Below are positions 1 through 6,301 of a stretch of 8,097 nt of DNA, piece by piece. Each line of letters opens with the position of its first letter. The first letter of the stretch is position 1. Source of the DNA: an uncultured Paracoccus sp. (GTDB lineage: Bacteria > Pseudomonadota > Alphaproteobacteria > Rhodobacterales > Rhodobacteraceae); NCBI GenBank assembly GCA_934533075.1, contig CAKTBJ010000058.1, positions 1 through 8,097 of the forward strand. Direction: 5' to 3'. A program made the position numbers and the translations under genes. The notes beneath the pieces were generated by a model. The model did not search any database. It saw nothing but the letters and a program-made list of their open reading frames with translations, and had not been told where the DNA came from.

Positions 1-1218
1 CTGTTCGAGGTCTGCCGGCTGCGCGACCTGCCGATCCTGACCTTCTGCAACAAGATGGACCGCGAAAGCCGCGACACCTTCGAGATCATCGACGAGATCC
101 AGGAAAATCTGGCCATCGACGTGGCCCCGGCCAGCTGGCCCATCGGCTCGGGCCGGGATTTCCTGGGCGCCTATGACCTGCTGAACGACCGGCTGGAACT
201 GATGGACCGCGCCGACCGCAACCGCGTCGCCGCCTCGATCAGCATCGCCGGGCTGGACGATCCCAAGCTGGCCGAGCACATCCCCGCCGACCTGCTGGAC
301 AAGCTGCGCGAAGAGGTCGAGATGGCCCGCGAATTGCTGCCGGCCTTCGACGCCAGGTCCTTCCGCGAGGGGCACATGACCCCGATCTGGTTCGGCTCCG
401 CGATCAACAGCTTCGGCGTGCGGGAGTTGATGGACGGTATCGGCGCCTTCGGCCCGCCGCCCCAGCCCCAGCGCAGCGCCTCGCGCGAGGTCGCGCCGGA
501 GGAAACGGCGGTGACCGGCTTCGTCTTCAAGGTGCAGGCCAACATGGACCCCAAGCACCGCGACCGGGTGGCCTTCGTGCGCATGGCCTCGGGCCATTTC
601 CAGCGCGGGATGAAGCTGACCCATGTGCGCACGAAAAAGCCGATGGCGGTGACCAATCCGGTGCTGTTCCTGGCCGCGGACCGCGAACTGGCCGAGGAGG
701 CCTGGGCCGGCGATATCATCGGCATTCCCAATCACGGGCAACTGCGCATCGGCGACGCGCTGACCGAGGGCGAGGCGCTGCGCTTCACCGGCATCCCGTC
801 CTTTGCGCCGGAACTGCTGCAATCGGTGCGCGCCACCGATCCGATGAAGGCCAAGCATCTGGAAAAGGCCCTGATGCAATTCGCCGAGGAGGGCGCGGCC
901 AAGGTGTTCCGGCCAATGATCGGCTCCGGCTTCATCGTCGGCGTGGTGGGGGCGCTGCAATTCGACGTGCTGGCCAGCCGGATCGGCATCGAATACGGCA
1001 TCCCGGTGCGGTTCGAGGGTTCGCAATTCACCTCGGCCCGCTGGGTGGCGGGGCCTAAGGACAGGCTGGACGCCTTCGCCAATGCCAACAAGCAGCATAT
1101 GGCGACGGACCACGACGGCGATCCGGTCTATCTGACGCGCCTGCAATGGGACATCGACCGCGTGGGACGCGACCACCCGGAGCTGCGGCTGACGGCGACC
1201 AAGGAAATGATGGTGTGA
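1..1218 (+). CDS. prfC: Peptide chain release factor 3 (RF3), 5'-truncated by the window edge
   Basis: RF3 is a cytoplasmic translational GTPase that removes RF1/RF2 from the ribosome after peptide release. The reading frame is open from base 1 (LFEVCRLRDLPILTF...), so the visible 405 residues are the C-terminal part of a protein usually near 530 residues; roughly 125 residues, including the P-loop, lie outside the window. Visible landmarks are the G4 motif NKMD (bases 49-60), the RF3 insert with GREL/PAF-like segments, the domain II beta-barrel starting near AVTGFVFKVQANMDP, and domain III with the VGALQFDVL segment. The frame ends in TATKEMMV and TGA at 1216-1218. The last 96 bp are repeated downstream at 1964-2059 with 9 differences, so the 3' end of this gene may have been replaced when the following nuclease gene arrived. 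The stop codon overlaps the next ATG. Identification is secure; the origin of the 3' end is inference. Confidence 0.96.
   Translation: MFEVCRLRDLPILTFCNKMDRESRDTFEIIDEIQENLAIDVAPASWPIGSGRDFLGAYDLLNDRLELMDRADRNRVAASISIAGLDDPKLAEHIPADLLDKLREEVEMARELLPAFDARSFREGHMTPIWFGSAINSFGVRELMDGIGAFGPPPQPQRSASREVAPEETAVTGFVFKVQANMDPKHRDRVAFVRMASGHFQRGMKLTHVRTKKPMAVTNPVLFLAADRELAEEAWAGDIIGIPNHGQLRIGDALTEGEALRFTGIPSFAPELLQSVRATDPMKAKHLEKALMQFAEEGAAKVFRPMIGSGFIVGVVGALQFDVLASRIGIEYGIPVRFEGSQFTSARWVAGPKDRLDAFANANKQHMATDHDGDPVYLTRLQWDIDRVGRDHPELRLTATKEMMV
1123..1218 (+). repeat. Direct repeat copy A: functional 3' end of prfC
   Basis: This is the last 96 bp of the prfC reading frame, including the stop. It matches 1964-2059 at a constant offset of 841 bp with 87 of 96 bases identical. 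The final 36 bp (1183-1218) match 2024-2059 without a difference. Homology stops abruptly at both ends: upstream of 1123 and downstream of 1218 the two sites differ completely. The repeat could be an attachment-like site or simply donor DNA carried with the insertion. Confidence 0.95.
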
Positions 1219-1934
1219 TGCGCGAGGCGGAATACAGGAAGTATCTTGAAGCTCGTGATATAGCTGCGAAAACCCGCGAACAGCGTTTTTATGCGCTGAA
1301 GCGGCTTGAGCGGCACTACGGGGTCGATCTCGATGCGGAATACACTCGGGACGGGTTCAGCGATTTGCTGGCTAGTCTGAGCTTTTCTACCGCAGACAGT
1401 CGCGCAGGGCGGCCAAACCCCTCTCGTCTCAATATCGAACAGAACAAGCTCCTGACGCATCTGGCTTGGTATAAGTCACACGTCAACGATTACCTCCGCT
1501 TCTGCGGTGGCCATATCGAATCCTCCTTGGTCGAAGAAGAGGCAGAAAGCGAGGAATTGATCGAAGCAGCCTCCCAGACCTTCGGGCTGGAAAAAGATCT
1601 CCAGACCGCGCTCCGGCAACATATCACCCAGCTTGAGAACGGGTTGACCGTTGCCGATGAAGGCTCGGAGAGGAGGGTCGAGGCCGGTTTCATCGACATC
1701 TTTGCCCGCGACGGCGACGGTCTGCCGGTGGTGATCGAACTTAAGGCGGGCACGTCGAAACCCGAGGCGGTCGCGCAACTTCTGGCCTATATGGGTTGCG
1801 TTGCCGAAGAAACTGGTCAAGCCGTGCGCGGTATCCTGATCGCGGCAGAACATCATCCGCGTGTCGTTCTGGCCGCCCGGGCTGTTCCAAATCTGGTGCT
1901 CAAGACCTATGCATACCGTTTCGAGTTCAGTTGA
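1218..1934 (+). CDS. NucS/DUF91-type PD-(D/E)xK nuclease with recombinase-like N-terminal helices
   Basis: This encodes a predicted cytoplasmic DNA endonuclease of 238 residues. The C-terminal half (about 122-235) has the NucS/EndoMS-like core: E125 in an ExxLQ helix, G157-F-I-D160, E174-L-K176 and Q187-L-L-A-Y. This gives the D-x13-ExK spacing of an intact PD-(D/E)xK site. Residues 1-100 are helical (EYRKYLEARDIAAKTREQR, later HVNDYLRFCGG) and resemble the SAM-like core-binding domain of tyrosine recombinases; that resemblance is my judgement by eye. I chose ATG 1218 because it overlaps the prfC stop (TGATG); an in-frame extension to 1146 would lie inside prfC. No separate ribosome binding site is obvious, so translational coupling is likely. 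The GC content is visibly lower than in both neighbours, which suggests transfer. Alternatives are a restriction-like defence nuclease, a homing-type nuclease, or a repair enzyme. The fold call is firm; the biological role is unknown. Confidence 0.88.
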   Translation: MREAEYRKYLEARDIAAKTREQRFYALKRLERHYGVDLDAEYTRDGFSDLLASLSFSTADSRAGRPNPSRLNIEQNKLLTHLAWYKSHVNDYLRFCGGHIESSLVEEEAESEELIEAASQTFGLEKDLQTALRQHITQLENGLTVADEGSERRVEAGFIDIFARDGDGLPVVIELKAGTSKPEAVAQLLAYMGCVAEETGQAVRGILIAAEHHPRVVLAARAVPNLVLKTYAYRFEFS

Positions 1935-1963
1935 CGGATAGGTGGACTTCACTATTCGCTAAG

Positions 1964-2059
1964 CCGGTTTGCCTGACGCGCCTGCAATGGGACGTCGACC
2001 GGGTGGGGCGTGATCACCCGGACCTGCGGCTGACGGCGACCAAGGAAATGATGGTGTGA
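1964..2059 (+). pseudogene. Direct repeat copy B: orphaned second 3' end of prfC
   Basis: This still reads in frame as PVCLTRLQWDVDRVGRDHP and on to TATKEMMV-stop, but it is not attached to a prfC body. It has 9 differences from copy A: six are silent (third positions), two give conservative changes (I to V, E to D), and one codon changes Tyr to Cys through two bases. This pattern indicates that both copies evolved under selection as real RF3 C-termini and were brought together later. Because copy B adjoins the hairpin terminator, it is probably the resident's original end and copy A the newcomer, though the reverse cannot be excluded. Confidence 0.85.
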
Positions 2060-2063
2060 AAAT

Positions 2064-2088
2064 GGGCCGCCCCGAGGGGCGGCCCTTT
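2064..2088 (+). terminator. Rho-independent terminator of prfC and the nuclease gene
   Basis: A perfect 10-bp inverted repeat (gggccgcccc at 2064-2073 and ggggcggccc at 2076-2085) encloses a GA and is followed by TTT. It lies 4 bp after the stop codon of the orphan prfC end and should terminate the prfC-nuclease transcript. The T-tract is short. The dyad could also act in the other direction for the convergent ridA-like gene, since AAAA precedes the stem. Confidence 0.85.
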
Positions 2089-2108
2089 CCGTTCCGTGTG
2101 GCGCGGCC

Positions 2109-2453
2109 TCAGGCGGCGGCGGTCACGATGACCTCGACGCGGTAGGCCGGGGTGGCCAGCTTGGCCTCGCCGGTGGCGCGGGCGGGGGTGGCGCCCTGCG
2201 GCACCCAGGCGTCCCAGACCGCGTTCATCGCCGCGAAATCCGCCATGTCCGCCAGCCAGATCTGGGCATAGAGGATGCGCGACTTGTCGGTGCCGGCGGC
2301 GGCCAGCAGCCGGTCGACCTCGGCCAGCGCCGATTTGGTCTGTTCGGTCACGTCGGCGCCCTCGCCGACCTGGCCGGCCAGATAGACGGTGCCGTTATGG
2401 ACGACCGCGCCGGTCATGCGGGGGCCGGGTTGGATGCGGCGGATGTCGGACAT
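2109..2453 (-). CDS. RidA-family (YjgF/YER057c/UK114) protein
   Basis: This encodes a 114-residue protein, a normal length for the family. RidA proteins form trimers in the cytoplasm and hydrolyse reactive enamine/imine intermediates from PLP enzymes to 2-oxo acids plus ammonia; many paralogs have other, unknown substrates. The sequence keeps the VYLAGQVG strand (residues 23-30), the helix with ALAEVDRLLAAAG, the PAR motif with R92 (the position of the active-site arginine in deaminating members), and the C-terminal YRVEVIVTA with E107. The start at 2453 follows AAAGGAA in the complementary strand at good spacing. It lies 11 bp downstream of the permease stop codon and is very probably cotranscribed with it. 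The substrate cannot be assigned. Confidence 0.93.
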   Translation of the reverse strand: MSDIRRIQPGPRMTGAVVHNGTVYLAGQVGEGADVTEQTKSALAEVDRLLAAAGTDKSRILYAQIWLADMADFAAMNAVWDAWVPQGATPARATGEAKLATPAYRVEVIVTAAA

Positions 2454-2464
2454 GGGGATTCCTT

Positions 2465-3220
2465 TCAGGTCCAGAGACGGATGAGAAACACCCCCGTCAT
2501 GCCGAAGCCCGCCGCCGCAATCAACCCACGAAGCAGAGGGCGCGGGATTCTGCGGGCCAGCGGCGCGCCCAGATAGCCGCCGCTCACCGTGCCTGCCGCC
2601 ATGACCAGCGCCGGTCCCCAGGCCAGCGCGCCGCCGCCGGCGAAGACCAGCATCGACACCAGCGACAGCGCGAAGGACAGCCAGGTCTTCAGCCCGTTCA
2701 TCAGGTGCAGGTTGGTCATCCCCCACAGCGAGAACAGCCCCAGCAGGATGATGCCGAGGCCGCCGTTGAAGAACCCGCCATAGACCGCCACCGGCAGCAG
2801 CGAGCCGGCCCCGTAGGCGGCGATCGCCATCCGCCGCCGCGCCACCCATGCCGCCATGCCCGAGCCGTAGAGGAAGCTGAGCGTCGCAATCAGCAGCAGG
2901 AAGGGCACGGCGATGCGGAAGGCCGCGTTCGACGACACCAGCAGCAGCACCGACCCCATCGCGCCGCCGGCCGCCATCAGCAGGGTCAGGCGGATCAGGA
3001 GGCGGCGGTCGAAGGCCGCGACCTCGCGCCGGAAGCCGATGGCCCCGGCCAGATAGCCCGGCAGCGAGGCCACGGTCGAGGTGGCGTTCGCCATGACCTC
3101 CGGCAGGCCGATGAGGACCAGCGCGGGAAAGGTGACGAAGGTGCCGCCACCGGCGACGGTGTTCATCACCCCGCCGACAAAGCCGGCACCGAACAGGATC
3201 GCCAGGTCGGACAGGGGCAT
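2465..3220 (-). CDS. TSUP family (TauE/SafE, DUF81) membrane permease
   Basis: This encodes a 251-residue inner-membrane protein with about eight hydrophobic segments in two homologous halves, as in the family that moves sulfite, sulfoacetate or related organosulfur anions. The first half carries GGGTFVTFPALVLIGLP followed by ANATS (residues 24-48), and the second half GGFFNGGLGIILL (148-160), NGLKTW (175-180) and GGYLGAPLARRI (214-225). The start at 3220 is chosen because the hydrophobic protein begins there, with GGAG upstream; the longer open frame to 3604 runs into the repeat array and is not protein-like. It is the first gene of a probable operon with the ridA-like gene. The substrate is not evident from sequence or neighbours. 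Confidence 0.92.
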   Translation of the reverse strand: MPLSDLAILFGAGFVGGVMNTVAGGGTFVTFPALVLIGLPEVMANATSTVASLPGYLAGAIGFRREVAAFDRRLLIRLTLLMAAGGAMGSVLLLVSSNAAFRIAVPFLLLIATLSFLYGSGMAAWVARRRMAIAAYGAGSLLPVAVYGGFFNGGLGIILLGLFSLWGMTNLHLMNGLKTWLSFALSLVSMLVFAGGGALAWGPALVMAAGTVSGGYLGAPLARRIPRPLLRGLIAAAGFGMTGVFLIRLWT

Positions 3221-3260
3221 GACAGGCTCCGGGAGGGGCAGGGCGATGTGGAACCGCACC

Positions 3261-3289
3261 CCTATCGCCCGCCGGGCCGGCGGGGACAA
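3261..3289 (-). promoter_or_regulatory. Possible promoter of the permease-ridA unit with a dyad in the spacer
   Basis: Read on the minus strand there is TTGTCC (3284-3289), a 17-bp spacer, then GATAGG (3261-3266). These match the sigma-70 boxes at 4/6 and 3/6 positions. The spacer is filled by a GC dyad, cccgccg-ggc-cggcggg (3268-3284), which could be an operator or a chance GC-rich palindrome. The leader to the ATG would be about 34 nt. Confidence 0.3.
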
Positions 3290-3369
3290 GATGGGGTGGC
3301 GGCGGCGCCTGCGCGTCCGGTCCGGTTTGGTCTCGACGGCATGGCAAGGTGCCGTGGTGTCGGTGCCGG

Positions 3370-3543
3370 TTACTCGGGCTTGATGATCCCGCGGGCGATC
3401 AGGCGCTTCTCCAACTCGTCCAGTTGCCGCAGCTCGATCTCCTCGATCTCGTCCGGCGAAAGCATGTAGGATACCTTCGTCGTCTTCGAGGATGCCTCGG
3501 GGTTCCCCGAGGCCGGGGGCGTTGTCGATACGCGCATATCCAT
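3370..3543 (-). CDS. Small protein of unknown function (57 aa), intact member of a local repeat family
   Basis: The protein begins MDMRVSTTPPASGNPE, continues through TTKVSYMLSPDEIEEIELRQ and ends RLIARGIIKPE-stop. I do not recognise a family. The N-terminus is low-complexity and probably unstructured. A short beta-like stretch (TKVSYMLS) is followed by a long charged helix, faintly like a one-and-a-half-element ribbon-helix-helix protein, but this is speculative. The start at 3543 is supported by AGAAAGGC about 7 bp upstream; a second in-frame ATG lies at 3537. Both degenerate relatives (R1, R2) lack this ATG, have a stop just before the TKVS segment, a 21-bp deletion in the helix and no stop after KPE. 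This copy is therefore the one most likely to be expressed. Selection on it needs comparative data. Confidence 0.55.
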   Translation of the reverse strand: MDMRVSTTPPASGNPEASSKTTKVSYMLSPDEIEEIELRQLDELEKRLIARGIIKPE

Positions 3544-3550
3544 GTGCGAT
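3425..3550. repeat. 263-bp-period array, partial diverged unit R0
   Basis: This is about half a unit. It aligns to 3688-3813 at the 263-bp offset but with many differences. It contains the intact start and middle of the 57-residue small gene. To the left the homology becomes patchy because the other units lack about 21 bp here. It is clearly older than the R1/R2 duplication. Confidence 0.8.
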
Positions 3551-3813
3551 GCCTTTCTGCTTCAGAAGCTGATAGGTCCGGGGGGCGTGGATTCCCTCCG
3601 CCAATCCGGGCGGGGGCGGCGCCCATGTATGGGACCGGCGCCGGACGGGCGGCCTGTTCCGGCTTGGCGATCCTCCCGGTCAGGTCCTGCCGCAACTCGC
3701 GCGCCTCGATCTCGTCCGTCGAAAGCGTGAAGGAAACCTTCGTCACCTACGGGGGTGTCTCGGGGTTCTCCGAGGCCGGGGGCGTTGTCAATGCGCGCCT
3801 GCCCCTCTGCGAC
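3551..3813. repeat. 263-bp tandem repeat unit R1
   Basis: This unit starts at gcctttctgcttcag and repeats at 3814. Positions 3575-3754 are identical to 3838-4017 over 180 bp, with scattered substitutions outside this core. It includes nested inverted repeats (cggcgcc 3617-3623 with ggcgccg 3637-3643, and cccat-gt-atggg within). Perfect identity in the core and divergence at the edges suggest recent duplication or gene conversion. Confidence 0.92.
3680..3806 (-). pseudogene. Degenerate copy of the small gene in unit R1
   Basis: This is the region homologous to the 57-residue gene. The ribosome-binding-like AGAAAGGC is kept (near 3814), but the ATG is changed. The frame reads LTTPPASENPETPP and then TAG. 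Directly after the TAG comes GTG ACG AAG, reopening as VTKVSFTLSTDEIEARELRQ. The helix is shortened by 7 residues and the stop after KPE has become CAG, so the frame runs on without resemblance to anything. A restart at GTG 3746 is possible but lacks a good ribosome binding site. I favour a decayed copy. Confidence 0.5.
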
Positions 3814-4009
3814 GCCTTTCTGCTTCAGAAGTTGATGGGTCCGGGGGGCGTGGATTCCCTCCGCCAATCCGGGCGGGGGCGGCGCCCATGTATGGGACCG
3901 GCGCCGGACGGGCGGCCTGTTCCGGCTTGGCGATCCTCCCGGTCAGGTCCTGCCGCAACTCGCGCGCCTCGATCTCGTCCGTCGAAAGCGTGAAGGAAAC
4001 CTTCGTCAC
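3788..4009 (-). CDS. Doubtful 73-residue ORF in unit R2
   Basis: Starting at GTG 4009, this reads VTKVSFTLSTDEIEARELRQ and then DLTGRIAKPEQ, followed by a Pro/Ala/Arg-rich tail encoded by the repeat. Its GTG overlaps the TGA of the 45-residue ORF upstream (GTGA), so coupled translation is conceivable. The tail looks like read-through of lost stop codon context rather than a selected protein. It is retained because the TKVSFTLS...DEIE segment is shared with the intact small gene. Function unknown. Confidence 0.25.
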   Translation of the reverse strand: MTKVSFTLSTDEIEARELRQDLTGRIAKPEQAARPAPVPYMGAAPARIGGGNPRPPDPSTSEAERRRRGAGAH

Positions 4010-4066
4010 CTACGGGGATGCCTCGGGGTTCCCCGAGGTGGGGGTGTTGTCGATGCGCGCCTGTCT
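3814..4066. repeat. 263-bp tandem repeat unit R2
   Basis: This is the second near-complete unit. It matches R1 over its whole length, with a 180-bp identical core (3838-4017). It carries a 1-bp deletion relative to R0 and R1 in the ccggggg tract (near 4038) and loses homology near 4066, where a different upstream sequence begins. Confidence 0.9.
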
Positions 4067-4143
4067 CGCGCGCTGCGTATTCGTGCGAGGCCGCGGCTGA
4101 TTTCCGCCAGCATGCCCAGGCCGATGGCAAAGGCCATCGCCAT
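4006..4143 (-). CDS. Doubtful 45-residue ORF with hydrophobic N-terminus, frameshifted into unit R2
   Basis: This begins MAMAFAIGLGMLAEISRGLA, then a basic stretch, then enters the repeat as RRASTTPP before a 1-bp deletion shifts it to PRGTPRHPRR-stop. Without the deletion the frame would continue as ASGNPEAS... like the intact small gene. It may therefore be the remnant of a longer ancestral protein with this hydrophobic/amphipathic N-terminal helix. CAGGGC lies before the ATG at plausible spacing. Whether any of it is expressed is unknown. Confidence 0.3.
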   Translation of the reverse strand: MAMAFAIGLGMLAEISRGLARIRSARDRRASTTPPPRGTPRHPRR

Positions 4144-4396
4144 GATGCCCTGACCTGGGACCTCTGCGGGCGTCTTGCTTCCGATATGGCGTTTCGCCCT
4201 CAAGGCGGGATTGTCGGAGCCGGCCACCGGAATGCCGATGCGGGGCGGGAAGCCCCCAGGACAACGGCCAGCCAGGACCCGCCCGCAGCGTGCAGGGACC
4301 ACGCATCCTTCCCTTCCAGGCTTTCCGCAATCCGGCCCGCAAGGAGGCGGGAGGCCGTTATCCGGCCCGGACCGGAACCAGGGATTTTCGGAAGGA
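4144..4396. other. Intergenic region between the repeat array and tRNA-Gly
   Basis: About 250 bp with no supported gene on either strand. It follows the 3' end of the tRNA and holds GC-rich inverted repeats (for example cccgc/gcggg near 4338-4352) without a T-tract. No second copy of the tRNA 3' end is visible, so there is no sign of an integrated island in this window. Confidence 0.5.
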
Positions 4397-4470
4397 TGGA
4401 GCGGGTGAAGGGAATCGAACCCTCGTCGTAAGCTTGGGAAGCTTCTGCTCTGCCATTGAGCTACACCCGC
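4397..4470 (-). tRNA. tRNA-Gly (anticodon CCC)
   Basis: The minus strand folds as a standard tRNA. The acceptor GCGGGTG pairs perfectly with CACCCGC, the D-stem GCTC pairs with GAGC, the anticodon arm is GAAGC-TTCCCAA-GCTTA, and the T-arm is GAGGG-TTCGATT-CCCTT. An encoded TCCA makes 74 nt in total. Loop positions 34-36 read CCC, decoding GGG. The outermost anticodon-stem pair (27-43) is a G-A mismatch; the other stems are sound. Confidence 0.97.
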
Positions 4471-4480
4471 ATGCGCGCAT

Positions 4481-4509
4481 CCTGTATTGCCTCGCGCGCC
4501 GCCGCGCAA
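4481..4509 (-). promoter_or_regulatory. Possible promoter of tRNA-Gly
   Basis: On the minus strand there is TTGCGC (4504-4509), a 17-bp spacer, and TACAGG (4481-4486). These are modest matches to sigma-70 boxes, but the position is right: transcription would start about 4 nt before the mature tRNA 5' end. Confidence 0.35.
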
Positions 4510-4525
4510 GAGGAAAGCGCCGTGA

Positions 4526-4553
4526 TTGATCCGCCCGCCGCCGGCGCTAGACT
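4526..4553 (+). promoter_or_regulatory. Probable glpK promoter
   Basis: TTGATC (4526-4531), a 16-bp spacer, and TAGACT (4548-4553) each match the sigma-70 consensus at 4 of 6 positions. The predicted start near 4560 gives a leader of about 17 nt that contains the GGAGG ribosome binding site. No GlpR-like operator is evident. Confidence 0.45.
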
Positions 4554-4576
4554 GGCCGCATCCAGCGGAGGCCGCC

Positions 4577-6061
<1,485 letters not shown>

Positions 6062-6301
6062 GGGTGCCCGGCATGCCGTCGGGATGGCCGATTGCGCGGG
6101 CCGGCATGGCGCGCGCCCGGATGCGATGCTATCCGTCGCGGCTTCGGGACATGCGCCTTCGTGCAGGGCCGAACGGTTCGCCGCCATCATGGGCAGGTGA
6201 AGGCGGTCGCTTGGCCCTTTCGTTTGCGGCGCGTTCCTCGGGCCGGAAACGGTAGCCAATGCCTGCACCATGCCCGGATGGTCTCTGTGCAAGCGCGGCG
6301 G
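6062..6301. other. Convergent intergenic region between glpK and the nucleotidyltransferase gene
   Basis: 240 bp lie between two convergent stop codons. Several short GC-rich palindromes (for example ggcatgcc near 6070) are present, but I find no stem followed by a T-tract on either strand and no protein-like frame. Confidence 0.5.

Larger units (their letters stand above)
1123..2059 (+). mobile_element. Putative minimal element inserted at the 3' end of prfC
   Basis: A single nuclease gene is bracketed by 96-bp imperfect direct repeats of the prfC 3' end. The unit is 841 bp from repeat to repeat (1123-1963), with only 29 bp between the nuclease stop and copy B. Recombination between the repeats would restore one uninterrupted prfC end followed by its terminator and release an 841-bp circle. 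Elements that integrate within housekeeping genes and restore the reading frame are well known (for example ICEs of the SXT/R391 family use the 5' end of prfC). This one has no integrase and uses the opposite end of the gene. The insertion is well supported by the structure; active mobility is inference. Confidence 0.7.

Noticed and set aside
1476..1952. Minus-strand frame of 158 residues opposite the nuclease gene
   Set aside because: It is antisense to a gene with a recognisable catalytic motif, and no ribosome binding site or family features are seen.
1123..2059. An SXT/R391-type ICE end at prfC
   Set aside because: Those elements enter the 5' end of prfC and carry a tyrosine integrase and conjugation genes; here the 3' end is involved and only a nuclease gene is present.
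2705..3469. Plus-strand 254-residue frame opposite the permease
   Set aside because: Gln/Arg/His-rich shadow of the TSUP gene with no domain-like segments.
3221..3604. N-terminal extension of the TSUP gene through the repeat array
   Set aside because: The extension is Arg/Pro-rich, precedes a normal TSUP N-terminus with its own GGAG, and overlaps the small gene in another frame.
3425..4066. CRISPR array
   Set aside because: The repeat unit is 263 bp with no short repeat/unique spacer alternation and no cas genes.
4397..4470. tRNA-Gly as an integration site for an island
   Set aside because: No duplicated tRNA 3' end and no integrase is present in the window.
4018..4529. Plus-strand ORFs ending or continuing with GIEPSS and GNRTLVVSLGS
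   Set aside because: These are the familiar translations of an antisense tRNA; they cross the tRNA-Gly gene and have no protein-like support.
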